The translations under genes and the position numbers were made by a program. The notes below the pieces were generated by a model. It was given only the letters and a program-made list of their open reading frames with translations, did not search any database and had not been told where the DNA came from. From Sphingomonas japonica (lineage in GTDB: Bacteria > Pseudomonadota > Alphaproteobacteria > Sphingomonadales > Sphingomonadaceae), in NCBI RefSeq assembly GCF_006346325.1, contig NZ_VDYR01000001.1, forward strand, positions 868,001 to 932,000: a DNA stretch of 64,000 bases. Direction: 5' to 3'. The stretch's first letter is position 1, and every line of letters begins with the position of its first letter. Positions 38,560 through 48,941 of this stretch are shown here, piece after piece.

Positions 38560-39846
38560 TCAGCGCTGCAGAAAGCGCGCATGATCGGCGGGCGCCATCC
38601 GTACTTCATACACCGCCGCTTCGCCCTCAATGGTCTGCTCGATCACTTCACCATGCTGGTGCAACCACGCCGCCCCCGCCCCGTCGCCTGCGTCGAGGGT
38701 GATGCGATATCGACGATGTGCGGCGGTCAGCCTGGCGGCGACCTTTGCGACCAGCGTATCGAGCCCTTCCCCGGTCAGCGCCGATAATGCCACCACATCG
38801 TCGCGCGCGTCGGCATCGGCCAGCGCCGTAGCCCTGCGCTCATCGTCGAGCAGGTCGAGCTTGTTCCAGACCTCGAACCGCGGCGTTGTTTCGGCGACAC
38901 CGATGTCCTCGAGCACCTTTTCGACATCGCTGCGCTGCGCGTCGCTGTCGGGATGCGCAACGTCGCGGACGTGGATCAGCAGGTCCGCCGACACCACCTC
39001 TTCCAGCGTCGCCTTGAACGCGGCGACCAGCTGGGTCGGCAGCTCGGACACGAACCCGACCGTGTCGGACAGCATCGCCTTGTCGATGCCCGGCAGCGCG
39101 ATCTGGCGAAGCGTCGGATCGAGCGTGGCGAACAACAGGTCTTCCGCCATGACGTCGGCACCGGTGATGCGGTTGAAGAGCGTGGACTTGCCAGCGTTGG
39201 TATAGCCGACCAGCGCAATCACCGGCCACGGCGCGCGTTGGCGGCGATCGCGGTGGAGGCTGCGCGTGCGGCTGACCTGGTCAAGTTCGCGCCGCAGCCG
39301 CGCCATGCGATCGCGGATCAAGCGACGATCCGCCTCGATCTGCGTTTCGCCGGGACCGCCCAGAAAGCCGAATCCGCCGCGCTGGCGCTCGAGATGGGTC
39401 CAGCTGCGCACCAGACGCCCCGCCTGATAATCGAGATGGGCGAGTTCGACCTGCAGCCGCCCCTCGGCGGTGCGAGCACGTTCGCCGAAAATCTCGAGGA
39501 TCAACCCGGTCCGGTCGATCACCTTGCATTTGAGCGTGGTTTCGAGATTGCGCTGCTGGATCGGCGATAGCGCGGCGTCGAACACGGCGAGCTGCAGGTC
39601 CTTGTCGCGAACCAGTTCGGCAAGCGCCTCGACCTGACCGCCGCCGATCAGCGTCGCCGCCCGCGGCGCCCGCACGCGCAGCGCGACTCTGTCGACAACG
39701 GTCACGCCAATCGCCTCGGCCAACCCTGCGGTTTCAGAAAGCCTTGCCTCGTTATCGCGGATGTTGCCGCCCTGGTCGGGCAGGACGATCAGCGCCGACG
39801 CGCCGCGGGCAAACTCGTCGGCGTCACGCTCGAACCCGGCGCTCAA
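38560..39846 (-). CDS. hflX: Ribosome-associated GTPase HflX
   Basis: A 428-residue GTPase that splits stalled or stressed 70S ribosomes. The N-terminal HflX domain has [18 protein letters not shown] and [18 protein letters not shown]. The GTPase core has the P-loop [19 protein letters not shown] and NKLD. The ATG overlaps the hfq stop by four bases. hfq-hflX pairing is common; both act in post-transcriptional control and stress. Confidence 0.95.
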   Translation of the reverse strand: MSAGFERDADEFARGASALIVLPDQGGNIRDNEARLSETAGLAEAIGVTVVDRVALRVRAPRAATLIGGGQVEALAELVRDKDLQLAVFDAALSPIQQRNLETTLKCKVIDRTGLILEIFGERARTAEGRLQVELAHLDYQAGRLVRSWTHLERQRGGFGFLGGPGETQIEADRRLIRDRMARLRRELDQVSRTRSLHRDRRQRAPWPVIALVGYTNAGKSTLFNRITGADVMAEDLLFATLDPTLRQIALPGIDKAMLSDTVGFVSELPTQLVAAFKATLEEVVSADLLIHVRDVAHPDSDAQRSDVEKVLEDIGVAETTPRFEVWNKLDLLDDERRATALADADARDDVVALSALTGEGLDTLVAKVAARLTAAHRRYRITLDAGDGAGAAWLHQHGEVIEQTIEGEAAVYEVRMAPADHARFLQR

Positions 39847-40334
39847 TCGGCTTCCATCCCGGCCTGTTCCTCGGCCAGGTTGAGCGGGTTGGCCGGCTGC
39901 ACCGTCGACACCGCATGTTTGTAAACCAGCTGCGACATGCCATCGCGCTGAAGCAGCATGCAGAACAGGTCGAACGCCGCGATCTGCCCCTGCAACATCA
40001 CACCGTTGACCAGAAACATGGTCACATTCTCATGCTGGCGGCGGACGGCACTCAGGAATATTTCCTGTAATCCCGGCGACTTGGAGACGTTCGTTTCGAG
40101 CGATGCGATGATCGGCTCAAGCTCGATCGGGCCTGCCGGCATGATCGTCGAGATGGCGTGCTTGTAGATCAGCTGTGACTGTCCGTCGCGCCGCAGCAGC
40201 ACCGAGAAATTGTCGAACCACGTCACGATGCCCTGCAGCTTGACGCCCTTGACCAGGAACATCGTCACCGGGGTCTTCGATCGGCGCAGCGCGTTCAGAA
40301 ACTGGTCCTGGAGCGAGGTCTGCTTGTCGGCCAT
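39843..40334 (-). CDS. hfq: Hfq with two tandem Sm domains
   Basis: A 163-residue RNA chaperone made of two Hfq/Sm units. Unit 1 (about 6-68) has [25 protein letters not shown] and YKHAIST; unit 2 (88-149) has [24 protein letters not shown] and YKHAVST. Hfq is normally one Sm domain forming a hexamer; with two domains a trimer could build the same ring. The duplicated form is known from Zymomonas, a relative. The ATG at 40334 is preferred; the frame runs on upstream without a ribosome site. The leader between ntrX and hfq (40335-40459) holds no other gene. Confidence 0.93.
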   Translation of the reverse strand: MADKQTSLQDQFLNALRRSKTPVTMFLVKGVKLQGIVTWFDNFSVLLRRDGQSQLIYKHAISTIMPAGPIELEPIIASLETNVSKSPGLQEIFLSAVRRQHENVTMFLVNGVMLQGQIAAFDLFCMLLQRDGMSQLVYKHAVSTVQPANPLNLAEEQAGMEAD

Positions 40335-40459
40335 GTGTTCAGCCTCTTGTTCTTGGCGGGAATTGCCCGCGACGCGCCGTTCCGCGGCGTCGGATCGCCG
40401 CGCCACCACGGCCCGGACATCCGTAATCTAGGGACGCGAGCGCCGGAAATAAACCGGTC

Positions 40460-41836
40460 TCACTCGTCGCCGCGCACCTCGGTGATGCCGAGCAGCTTCA
40501 ACTTGCGATGCAGCGCCGAGCGTTCCATGCCGATGAAGCTGGCGGTGCGGGAAATGTTGCCCGAAAAGCGGCGGATCTGAACGCGCAGATATTCGCGTTC
40601 GAACGATTCGCGAGCCTCGCGCAGCGGCGCGCCCATGATCGCGCTGGTTCCGCCGCCATCGCCTTCGCTGCGGCCGAGCACGTCGGGCGGCAGCAGGTCG
40701 AGGTCGATGCGGCCAATGCGATTGCCCGGCGCCAGGATCACCGTCCGCTCGACGACATTGCGCAGTTGGCGCACATTCCCCGGCCATTCATAGCTTTGCA
40801 GCGCGACCATCGCATCGGGAGCGACCTCGGGCGTCGGCACGCGGCGTTCGGAAGCGTAGTGCGCGACGAAATGCTCAACCAGCGGTGGAATATCCTCGCG
40901 GCGGTCGGTCAGCGGCGGAATCACTACAGGGACCACGTTGAGCCGGTAATACAGGTCCTCGCGGAACCGCCCTTCGGCAATCTCTTCCATCAAGTCGCGC
41001 GCCGTCGCGGACACCACGCGGACATCGACCTTGACGATGCGCTGCCCACCGACCCTGCTGAAACTCTGGTCGGTCAGCACGCGCAGGATCCTGCCTTGCG
41101 TAGCAACCGGCATATCCGCGATCTCGTCGAGGAACAGGGTTCCGCCATGCGCCTGCTCGAGCAGCCCCGGCCGGACGAGGTCGCCGCCCTCCTCCACCCC
41201 GAACAGCTCTTCCTCGACGCGCTCGGGCGTCATTCGCGCCGCGCTGACGATCATGAACGGGGCGTTCGCGCGCTGGCTCCAGCCATGCAGCAAGCGCGCG
41301 GCCACTTCCTTGCCGACCCCCGCCCCGCCCGAAATCAGCACGCGACTGCCCGTCGCCGCGACCCGCTTGAGCGTGGCACGAACGGTGTTGATTGCCCCGG
41401 AACTGCCGGTCAGGTCATTGTCGCGACCCGCCGAGGCGCGCAACGACGCGACTTCGCGTTTGAGCCGTTCGGTCTCGGTCGCTCTTTGAACCAGGAAGAG
41501 CAAGCGCTCGGCTTCGAAGGGTTTTTCGATGAAGTCGGAAGCACCGCGACGGATCGCGGCAACCGCGGTGTCGAGATTGCCGTGCCCTGAAATCACCAGC
41601 ACCGGGATCGAGGGGTCGCGGCGCTTGATCTCCTCGAGCAGCTCGAGCCCGTCCAGCTTCGACCCCTGCAACCACACGTCGAGCAGCACCAGCGACGGGC
41701 GCCGCGTCGCGATCGCTTCAAGCGCGGAATCGCTATCCGCAGCATCGCGCGTCTCATACCCCTCGTCCTCGAGCACGCCTGCCACCAGCTCGCGAATATC
41801 GCGCTCGTCGTCGACTACCAGGATATCGAGGGTCAT
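40460..41836 (-). CDS. ntrX: Nitrogen-regulation response regulator NtrX
   Basis: A 458-residue regulator: receiver domain (phospho-acceptor Asp53 in LLDVWLQG), a sigma-54-type AAA+ domain (P-loop GGAGVGKE, LFLDEIADMP) and a C-terminal Fis-type helix-turn-helix (ISRTASFIGMERSALHRKL). The GAFTGA loop needed to contact sigma-54 is missing: ELFGVEEGGDLVRPGLLE stands in its place. This is usual for alphaproteobacterial NtrX, which therefore probably acts with sigma-70. It is partnered with ntrY immediately upstream. Confidence 0.93.
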   Translation of the reverse strand: MTLDILVVDDERDIRELVAGVLEDEGYETRDAADSDSALEAIATRRPSLVLLDVWLQGSKLDGLELLEEIKRRDPSIPVLVISGHGNLDTAVAAIRRGASDFIEKPFEAERLLFLVQRATETERLKREVASLRASAGRDNDLTGSSGAINTVRATLKRVAATGSRVLISGGAGVGKEVAARLLHGWSQRANAPFMIVSAARMTPERVEEELFGVEEGGDLVRPGLLEQAHGGTLFLDEIADMPVATQGRILRVLTDQSFSRVGGQRIVKVDVRVVSATARDLMEEIAEGRFREDLYYRLNVVPVVIPPLTDRREDIPPLVEHFVAHYASERRVPTPEVAPDAMVALQSYEWPGNVRQLRNVVERTVILAPGNRIGRIDLDLLPPDVLGRSEGDGGGTSAIMGAPLREARESFEREYLRVQIRRFSGNISRTASFIGMERSALHRKLKLLGITEVRGDE

Positions 41837-41837
41837 T

Positions 41838-44105
41838 TCATCCGTTCCGATTGCGAGTCAGCATGGTCAGGCCGCCGTCCGAAGCAGCGGTGTCGGCACT
41901 TGCCGACGCGTTGAGCGCGTGAAGTTCAAGATTGCCCGGATCGAGCGCGATGGTCACGACGGTGCCGCCGCCGGCCCGGTCGGCGAAGCCGATCGAGCCG
42001 AAATGCTCCTCGACAATTTTCTTGACGATGGCGAGGCCGAGCCCCGTGCCGCGGCTGCGCGTCGTCATATACGGCTCGACGATGCGGTCGCGCTCGATCG
42101 GCAGTCCCACACCGTTATCGGTGATCGCGACTGCGACGCAGCCATCGTCCCTGAGCGCGATTGAGGTCGCGACCAGCCCGCGCGGCGCATCGGCACCGCG
42201 CGCCTCGACCGCCTCGACGGCGTTCTTGACGATATTGGTCACCGCCTGCCCCAGCTGACGGCGGTCGCATACCAGCGGCGGCACTCCCTCTGCGACCTCA
42301 ACCGAAAAGTCGATCTCGGGATGCGCGACTTCGTGAAGGAATACCGACTGGCGGACGATATCGACGATCGATTCGGGCCTGAACACCGGCTTGGGCATGC
42401 GCGCGAACGACGAGAATTCATCGACCATCCGCCGCAGGTCGCCGACCTGGCGGACGATCGTGTCGGTCAGCCTGGCGAAAGTGCCGTCCTGCGGATCGAT
42501 GGTCTTGCCATAGCGACGCTGGAGACGTTCGGCGGCAAGCTGGATGGGGGTCAACGGGTTCTTGATCTCATGCGCGATGCGGCGCGCGACATCGGACCAG
42601 GCGGCGCGGCGCTGATCGAGCAATTGCTGCGTGATGTCGTCGAAGGTCAGGATCTGCCCGCCGGCATCGCGCGTGATCTTCACCGCCAGCGTCTTGGCCT
42701 CGCCGCCGGCATTGAGTTGGACGATCGCCTCGCGCGCGTCGCCGCCGAGCAGGTCGTCGAGCTCTGGCGCCACGTCGCGCAGCGGACGCCCGACCGGACT
42801 GCCCCCCCCCGCTCTCAGCAGTCCGATCGCCGAACTGTTGATCAGCCGAACGGTGCGGTTGGGACCGATCGAGATCACCCCCGCCGAAACCCCCGACATC
42901 ACCGCCTCGATCAGTGCGCTGCGGCTTTCGAGCTGGGCATTGGCGGTAACGAGCGCGCCGGTCTGCTCCTGCAAGCGCCCGGTCATGTCATTGAACGCGT
43001 TGGCGAGCGTGCCGACCTCGTCGTTAGACGTCGGTGCGGGCACCCGCGCGGTAAGGTCGCCCCCGGTGATCCGCCGCGCGGCATCGACCAGATCGCCGAC
43101 CGGGCGGACGAGACGATCGGCGACGGCGAGCGCGACGAAGACGGCAAGCCCGACCATCAGCAGCGACATCACCATCAGCGCAGCGTTGAACTGCAGTTGC
43201 AGCGAGCGCGATCGCCCGACCAGCGCCCTGTAATCCTCGAGCACCGAGCGTGCGCGGCGGGTCTGGGCACTGATCTGGTCGAGATTGTATACGCGAGCGG
43301 CGTACAGATAGAGATCGGTGCCGGGTATTCTGGTAACCGACCGCGAGCGATCACCAGCGGTGTCGGTCACGCTTGTCTCACCGGCGTTGAGTCGGCGGAT
43401 CACGTCTCGCCCGATCTCGTTGGCCAATTCGCGCTCATATGGGTCGACCAGCGCCAGGGCCATGATCTCGCCTGAAGGCGTGACTGAAAACACGATTCCT
43501 TCCGACAAGTTTCGATAATATACCTGCTGGCCGAAATACGCTCCAAACTCAGGATTGTCGGTTTCCACCTGCTTCATCGCGGCGGACAAGTCTCCAGCCA
43601 TGGCCAGCGTCTCGTTCTCCACAAAACTGAGCAGTTGCTGGTACGATTCCTGCGCCAGCGCATTGGCATTCTCGAGCATCCCCCGTGCGCGGTCGGAGAG
43701 CCAGAACTCGACGCCATATTGGAACAGCAGCGACGCAAAGATCGTCACCAGCAGCATCGGCACGCTCGCAAGGACCGAGAAGATCGCGACCAGCCGGACG
43801 TGCAGCTTGCCGCCGCCGCCGACGGGTGACCGCTCGGCGCGTTGGTGCGCCACGCGCCGCCCGATCAGCACGAGCAACGCCATCCACGGCACCAGATTGG
43901 CGACCAGCAACAGGGCGACGAGTGGCGGATTGAGCAGCCGCCTCGGCTCCGCTGCGGCCTCGCCGCCCACACCGGCGATGGTAAAATAGGTTGCCGCGGC
44001 GATCGCGATGCCCCCGGCCACGACCGCCAATTCGATGGCCGGCGTGGCGGCAAGCCAGCGGCGCCGGGTCATGGGTTCGTCGATCGGCTCGGTGACGGCA
44101 TCCAT
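41838..44105 (-). CDS. ntrY: Sensor histidine kinase NtrY
   Basis: A 755-residue membrane kinase. About three transmembrane helices lie in the first 120 residues (LAVVAGGIAIAAATYF, NPPLVALLLVANLVPW, VRLVAIFSVLASVPMLL), then a periplasmic sensor region and another helix near residue 330. HAMP, PAS, HisKA ([14 protein letters not shown]) and HATPase (TDNGVGLP, GTGLGLAIVKKI) domains follow. It phosphorylates NtrX in response to nitrogen or redox state. The ATG at 44105 is chosen; the longer frame runs into ntrC. The stop is one base before ntrX. Confidence 0.93.
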   Translation of the reverse strand: MDAVTEPIDEPMTRRRWLAATPAIELAVVAGGIAIAAATYFTIAGVGGEAAAEPRRLLNPPLVALLLVANLVPWMALLVLIGRRVAHQRAERSPVGGGGKLHVRLVAIFSVLASVPMLLVTIFASLLFQYGVEFWLSDRARGMLENANALAQESYQQLLSFVENETLAMAGDLSAAMKQVETDNPEFGAYFGQQVYYRNLSEGIVFSVTPSGEIMALALVDPYERELANEIGRDVIRRLNAGETSVTDTAGDRSRSVTRIPGTDLYLYAARVYNLDQISAQTRRARSVLEDYRALVGRSRSLQLQFNAALMVMSLLMVGLAVFVALAVADRLVRPVGDLVDAARRITGGDLTARVPAPTSNDEVGTLANAFNDMTGRLQEQTGALVTANAQLESRSALIEAVMSGVSAGVISIGPNRTVRLINSSAIGLLRAGGGSPVGRPLRDVAPELDDLLGGDAREAIVQLNAGGEAKTLAVKITRDAGGQILTFDDITQQLLDQRRAAWSDVARRIAHEIKNPLTPIQLAAERLQRRYGKTIDPQDGTFARLTDTIVRQVGDLRRMVDEFSSFARMPKPVFRPESIVDIVRQSVFLHEVAHPEIDFSVEVAEGVPPLVCDRRQLGQAVTNIVKNAVEAVEARGADAPRGLVATSIALRDDGCVAVAITDNGVGLPIERDRIVEPYMTTRSRGTGLGLAIVKKIVEEHFGSIGFADRAGGGTVVTIALDPGNLELHALNASASADTAASDGGLTMLTRNRNG

Positions 44106-44175
44106 CGTTGCCGCGATACAACAGAAACCGTGACCTCGAAAACACATAATCGTGCGCTTGGGCGGCGGGCCGTCG

Positions 44176-45618
44176 TCAGTCGCTTTCGCCCTGTCGCGCC
44201 GCCGGGGCGCCAATACCGAGCGTATCGAGCCGCTTGCGCAAGGTATTGCGATTGATGCCGAGTGCGCGGGCGGCGCGCAGCTGGTTGCCCTGGAAGCGGG
44301 CAAGTGTGGCTTCGATCAACGGCCGCTCGACTTCGCCGATGATCCGGGCGTGCAGGGTGCCGTCATCGAGCCCCGCCGGATGCTCGCGCGCCAGCCGGTT
44401 GAGCCGCCCGAGTACCGCAGCAGCCAGATCCTCGTCGCCGATGGTTGCAGAGGGCGCTGCGCCCCCCAGCGTCGCGCGCAGTTCGCCAGCGGTGATCCAC
44501 TCGTCGCGGCCGAGCGCGGCAAGGCGCCGCATGAGATTTTCCAGCTCGCGGACATTGCCCGGCCAGTCATGCCCTTCGAGCACTGCCACTCCCTCGCGGT
44601 CGATCGACTTGCGCGGCAGCCCGTCCTCGACTGCGCGGTCGAGGAAATGGCGGGCCAGCAGCGCGACGTCCTGACGCCGTTCGCGCAGCGCAGGCAGTGC
44701 GATGGGCACGACGTTGAGGCGGTAGAACAGGTCTTCGCGGAACTGCCCCTGCTGCACCAGCCCGGTCAGGTCCTTGTTGGTCGCGGCGACGATGCGGACG
44801 TCGGCGCGGATCGTGCGCGCACCTCCCACCGTCGTGAATTCCCCCGACTGGAGCACGCGCAACAGGCGTGTCTGCGCATCCATCGGCATGTCGCCGATCT
44901 CGTCGAGAAACAAGGTGCCTCCCGCCGCCTGCTCGAACTTGCCCGCAACGCGCGCCGCCGCGCCGGTGAACGCGCCGCGCTCATGGCCGAACAATTCGGC
45001 CTCGATCAGCTCGCGCGGGATCGCCGCCATGTTGAGCGCGACGAACGGCGCGTGGCGGCGGGGGCCGAGTTCGTGGATCGCGCGCGCAACCAGCTCCTTG
45101 CCGGTGCCCGACTCGCCCGAGACCAGAACGGTGAGATCGTTCGATACGACGCGGGCGATGACGCGATAGACATCCTGCATCGCCGGCGATCGCCCGATCA
45201 GCGGCATCCCCTTGTCTTCTTCGCCAAGCGGTTCGGCCTGGCGGCGCTGGCCGCGACGCAGCGCGCCTTGGACTGTGGAGGCGAGCACGTCGAGGTCGAA
45301 CGGCTTGGGCAGATATTCGAACGCTCCCGCCTCGGTCGCGCGAACTGCCGTGGACAGCGTGTTCTGCGCCGACAGTACGATCACGGGCAGCCGCGGATGG
45401 TCGCGCAGGAGCTGTGCGACATGGTCGAGCCCGTCGCCATCAGGGAGCACGACATCGGTGATCAATACGTCGGGCAGTGCGCTCGCCAGTTCGATCTGCG
45501 CCGCGCCGAGCGTCGCCGCCAGCATCACACGGTGGCCAATGCGGCGCAGCGACTGCGCCACCACGGTGCGGATCGCGGCATCGTCGTCGACAACCAGAAT
45601 CGTGCCAATCGCCGTCAT
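44176..45618 (-). CDS. ntrC: Nitrogen-regulation response regulator NtrC
   Basis: A 480-residue sigma-54 activator: receiver domain (Asp55 in ITDVVLPDG), AAA+ domain with GESGTGKE, an intact GAFTGA (GHERGAFTGAAARVAG) and LFLDEIGDMP, and a C-terminal Fis helix-turn-helix (NQLRAARALGINRNTLRKR). It activates nitrogen-assimilation genes when phosphorylated by NtrB. The ATG overlaps the ntrB stop. A gap of 70 bases separates it from ntrY. Confidence 0.95.
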   Translation of the reverse strand: MTAIGTILVVDDDAAIRTVVAQSLRRIGHRVMLAATLGAAQIELASALPDVLITDVVLPDGDGLDHVAQLLRDHPRLPVIVLSAQNTLSTAVRATEAGAFEYLPKPFDLDVLASTVQGALRRGQRRQAEPLGEEDKGMPLIGRSPAMQDVYRVIARVVSNDLTVLVSGESGTGKELVARAIHELGPRRHAPFVALNMAAIPRELIEAELFGHERGAFTGAAARVAGKFEQAAGGTLFLDEIGDMPMDAQTRLLRVLQSGEFTTVGGARTIRADVRIVAATNKDLTGLVQQGQFREDLFYRLNVVPIALPALRERRQDVALLARHFLDRAVEDGLPRKSIDREGVAVLEGHDWPGNVRELENLMRRLAALGRDEWITAGELRATLGGAAPSATIGDEDLAAAVLGRLNRLAREHPAGLDDGTLHARIIGEVERPLIEATLARFQGNQLRAARALGINRNTLRKRLDTLGIGAPAARQGESD

Positions 45619-46703
45619 GCATCCCCTCTTGGTAGCAGCAATCGCAGCACGGTCGCCTGCGGCTCACCCTCGCGGGCATATTGGATGATGCCGCCCATGT
45701 CTCCGACCAGCTTGTCGACCAGCGGCAGCCCGAGCCCCTGCCCGTCAGGCTTGCTCGATACGAACGGTTCGAACAAATGCTCGGCGATATCTGGGGGTGC
45801 ACCGGGACCGTTGTCGATCACCAGAATCTCGATCGGCAGCGGCAGCTTCGGCCGTCCGGGCGCCGGGCGCACCGACATGCCGTGGCGATACGCGGTTGCC
45901 AGCGTGATCCGTGCGGCGGGGACATCGCGCAATGCCTCGGCCGCATTTTTGAGTAGGTTGAGCATCACCTGCAGGAACGCGTCGCGATCGACCAGCACCG
46001 GGGGCAAGGACGGGTCGAAGCGATCCTCGATCGGGATGTCGCGCGCGAAACCAGCACGTGCGACCCGGCGGGCATGGTCGAGCAGCGGATAGATATTCGC
46101 GGTTTCCGCGCGCAGCGGCCGGGTATCGGTGAAATCCTGCATGCGATCGATCAGTGCGGCGATGCGATCGACCTCGGTGGTGATGAGCCGCGTCAGCTCC
46201 CGGTCGCCGCTACCGCCGGTCTCGAGCAGCTGCGCCGCGCCGCGGATGCCCGACAACGGATTCTTTATCTCGTGCGCCAGCATAGCGGCGGCACCGATCG
46301 CAGCGCGCGCGCCGCTCGATCGCTCGCCACTCTGCGCGCGCCGCCGCGTCGTAGGGGCATCGTGCATCGCCAGGATCCGCCATCCGGGGTGATCGACCAG
46401 CAGCGTTTCGATCAGGTCGATGCGCAGCCGCTGCCCCCGCGCCGTTGCGACTTCGATATCGAAAGCGGCAAAGCCATGCCCGTCCCGGCGCTCCAGATAG
46501 TCGGCGGGAAGATCGAAAATGCGCGCCAGATCGATCCCGAGCATCGAGCGTTCCGACAGGTTGAGCAGCAGTTCCGCAGCGGCGTTGGCGCGGGCGACGC
46601 TGCCGACTTCATCGATCAGCAGCACCGCGACCGGCAGCGCCGCCAGCACTGTCGCCGACGACGGGACGCCGGGCTGGGTCACGCCGCCGCGCGATTGCGC
46701 CAC
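45615..46703 (-). CDS. ntrB: Nitrogen-sensing histidine kinase NtrB
   Basis: A 362-residue soluble kinase: an N-terminal PAS domain ([16 protein letters not shown]), HisKA with [16 protein letters not shown] and a HATPase domain with [10 protein letters not shown] and [12 protein letters not shown]. It controls NtrC phosphorylation together with PII proteins. The start GTG at 46703 lies inside the end of dusB (overlap of 25 bases), so the dusB-ntrB-ntrC unit is coupled, as in other alphaproteobacteria (nifR3-ntrBC). Confidence 0.94.
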   Translation of the reverse strand: MAQSRGGVTQPGVPSSATVLAALPVAVLLIDEVGSVARANAAAELLLNLSERSMLGIDLARIFDLPADYLERRDGHGFAAFDIEVATARGQRLRIDLIETLLVDHPGWRILAMHDAPTTRRRAQSGERSSGARAAIGAAAMLAHEIKNPLSGIRGAAQLLETGGSGDRELTRLITTEVDRIAALIDRMQDFTDTRPLRAETANIYPLLDHARRVARAGFARDIPIEDRFDPSLPPVLVDRDAFLQVMLNLLKNAAEALRDVPAARITLATAYRHGMSVRPAPGRPKLPLPIEILVIDNGPGAPPDIAEHLFEPFVSSKPDGQGLGLPLVDKLVGDMGGIIQYAREGEPQATVLRLLLPRGDA

Positions 46704-47677
46704 GGGGCGTAGAATTCGGCAAGCATCGCCTGGACCACCCCGGCATCGGCGATCTGGTTGATCTTGTTGCGGAATTCCGCCGAACCATGCAGGCCGCGCG
46801 TGTACCAGCCGATATGCTTGCGCGCCATATTGACGCCGGTTTCCTTGCCATAATGGCTCAGCATCGCATCATAATGCTCTGCGATCAGGCAATATTGTTC
46901 GTTCAGCGATGGATCGGCGAGGCGGCGCCCCGTCGCCAGCCACGCCATCACCTGTCCCAACAGCCACGGCCGACCATAGGAACCGCGACCGATCATCAGC
47001 CCATCCGCACCCGACTGCGCGAGCGCCGCTTCGGCGTCCTCGATCGAATTGATGTCACCATTGACGACGACCGGGATCGACACAGCATCCTTGACGCTGC
47101 GCACGAAGGCCCAGTCGGCGCTGCCCTTGTACATCTGATTGCGCGTGCGACCGTGGACGGTGACCATCTTGGCGCCGAGCTGCTCGGCAATGCGGGCAAG
47201 CTCGGGCGCGTTGAGGCTGGCATGGTCCCAGCCCATCCGCATCTTCACCGTAACCGGCACCGACACCGCGCGCACCGTGGCATCGATCAACTGCCCGGCC
47301 AGGTCGAGATCGCGCATCAACGCCGATCCGGCGTCGCCATTGGTGACCTTGCGCACCGGGCAGCCCATGTTGATGTCGATGATCGCTGCGCCGCGATCCT
47401 CACTCAGCTTGGCCGCTTCGCCCATTTCATATGGGGTGCAGCCGACCAGCTGCATCGACACCGGTTCCTCGATCGGATCCCATGCCGCTTTCTGGATCGA
47501 CTGGCGCGTCTCTCGGATCGCGGCCTGGCTCGCCACCATCTCGGTGACATTGAGTCCCGAGCCATAGCGACGCACGACCTTTCGGAACGGCAAGTCAGTC
47601 ACGCCGGTCATCGGCGCGAGCAGCACCGGCTGGTCGATCCGGACGGGTCCGATCTGGATAGGAGCTAGCATTCGCAT
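46679..47677 (-). CDS. dusB: tRNA-dihydrouridine synthase DusB (NifR3)
   Basis: A 332-residue flavoenzyme that reduces specific uridines of tRNA. A TIM-barrel pattern is clear: [27 protein letters not shown] with the catalytic cysteine, [19 protein letters not shown] and [13 protein letters not shown]. It is the first gene of the leftward nitrogen-control operon. The exact start is MRM at 47677 or the second Met at 47671. A perfect hairpin lies just upstream. Confidence 0.95.
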   Translation of the reverse strand: MRMLAPIQIGPVRIDQPVLLAPMTGVTDLPFRKVVRRYGSGLNVTEMVASQAAIRETRQSIQKAAWDPIEEPVSMQLVGCTPYEMGEAAKLSEDRGAAIIDINMGCPVRKVTNGDAGSALMRDLDLAGQLIDATVRAVSVPVTVKMRMGWDHASLNAPELARIAEQLGAKMVTVHGRTRNQMYKGSADWAFVRSVKDAVSIPVVVNGDINSIEDAEAALAQSGADGLMIGRGSYGRPWLLGQVMAWLATGRRLADPSLNEQYCLIAEHYDAMLSHYGKETGVNMARKHIGWYTRGLHGSAEFRNKINQIADAGVVQAMLAEFYAPWRNRAAA

Positions 47678-47681
47678 CGGC

Positions 47682-47700
47682 CTGCCTGAAAAACAGGCAG
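47682..47700 (-). promoter_or_regulatory. Perfect hairpin before dusB
   Basis: CTGCCTG and CAGGCAG form a seven-base inverted repeat around an A5 loop (T5 on the other strand). It lies five bases from the dusB start in the divergent dusB-ispDF gap. It could be an operator or part of a 5' untranslated region. A second, shorter inverted repeat CTGCGC-TAG-GCGCAG lies just before ispDF. Confidence 0.4.
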
Positions 47701-47767
47701 CGTCTACGCCAGACGATGCCGCGGTGCAAGGCTGGCGGGCGGCGCTCCTCTGCGCTAGGCGCAGGCA

Positions 47768-48919
47768 ATGGTTGCTCCCCGCATCGTCGCGCTGATCGTC
47801 GCCGCCGGCACCGGTACGCGCTCGGGCTCATCCACCCCCAAGCAATTCGCGCCCGTGGCCGGGCGGCCGATGCTGGCGTGGAGCCATGCCGCGCTTTCGA
47901 ACCATCCGGCGATCCGCCAGGTGGTCGTCGTCCACGGCGAAGGACAGCGCAGCGCTGCCGAATCTGCTGCCCCGGGCGCCGTGTTCGTCCCGGGCGCTGC
48001 GACGCGGCGCGACTCGGTGCGCGCCGGGCTTGAGGCGATCGCGCGGGAGGGCGGTGCCGATCGGGTGCTGGTGCACGACGCGGCGCGGCCGTTCGTTCCG
48101 GCTCGTATCATCGAAGCGCTGCTCGCTGCTCTGGACGGCGCGCCGGGCGCGGTTCCGGTGCTGCCATTGGCTGATACGCTGGCGCAGGGCGGGGATCAGT
48201 TGGGCGAGGTCAGGCCACGCGATGGCCTGGTCCGCGTGCAGACGCCGCAGGCATTCGACTTCGCGACGCTGCTTGCGGCGCACCGCGCCTGGCCCCATGA
48301 TGCCGAAGCTACCGACGACGCGCAGGTGGTGCGCGCGGCCGGCGGACAGGTCGCTCTGATTACCGGCGATCCGGCGCTCGACAAGATCACCTTTCCCGCC
48401 GATTTCGATCGCGCCGAGCGGCTGGTTCCGCGCGAAACCCGCAGCGCCGCAGGATTCGACGTCCACCGTCTCGAGGCCGGCGAGGAATTATGGCTGGGCG
48501 GCGTGCTGGTTCCACACGACAAGGGCCTGTCGGGGCATAGCGATGCCGACGTCGCGCTCCATGCGATCACCGACGCGCTGCTCGGAACCATCGCCGCGGG
48601 CGACATCGGCACGCATTTCCCGCCGAGCGATCCGCAATGGAAGGGCGCTGATTCCGCGCGGTTCCTCCAGCATGCCGCATCGCTGGTCGAGGCGGAAGGC
48701 GGGCGCATCAGCTTCATCGACCTGACGCTGATGTGCGAAATGCCCAAGGTCGGTCCGCATCGCGCGTCGATGCAGGCGCGGATCGCCGAATTGTTGCGGC
48801 TCGACGCTCATCGCGTCAGTATCAAGGCGACGACGACCGAACGCCTGGGCTTCACCGGTCGCGGCGAAGGGATCGCTGCACAGGCGATCGCGACGATCAC
48901 TCTGCCGGCGCCGTTCTAA
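47768..48919 (+). CDS. ispDF: Bifunctional IspD/IspF (MEP pathway of isoprenoid synthesis)
   Basis: A 383-residue fusion. Residues 1 to about 220 are IspD (4-diphosphocytidyl-2-C-methyl-erythritol synthase): [22 protein letters not shown] and [12 protein letters not shown]. Residues 225-383 are IspF (MECDP synthase): [28 protein letters not shown] and the end [13 protein letters not shown]. The fused form is typical for alphaproteobacteria. The ATG at 47768 lies 90 bases from the divergent dusB. Confidence 0.97.
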   Translation: MVAPRIVALIVAAGTGTRSGSSTPKQFAPVAGRPMLAWSHAALSNHPAIRQVVVVHGEGQRSAAESAAPGAVFVPGAATRRDSVRAGLEAIAREGGADRVLVHDAARPFVPARIIEALLAALDGAPGAVPVLPLADTLAQGGDQLGEVRPRDGLVRVQTPQAFDFATLLAAHRAWPHDAEATDDAQVVRAAGGQVALITGDPALDKITFPADFDRAERLVPRETRSAAGFDVHRLEAGEELWLGGVLVPHDKGLSGHSDADVALHAITDALLGTIAAGDIGTHFPPSDPQWKGADSARFLQHAASLVEAEGGRISFIDLTLMCEMPKVGPHRASMQARIAELLRLDAHRVSIKATTTERLGFTGRGEGIAAQAIATITLPAPF

Positions 48920-48941
48920 CCATGAAAAGGGGATGCGTATC

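Noticed and set aside
44152..46092. 646-codon open frame opposite ntrC and ntrB
   Set aside because: Antisense shadow of two confirmed genes; no ribosome site or domain.
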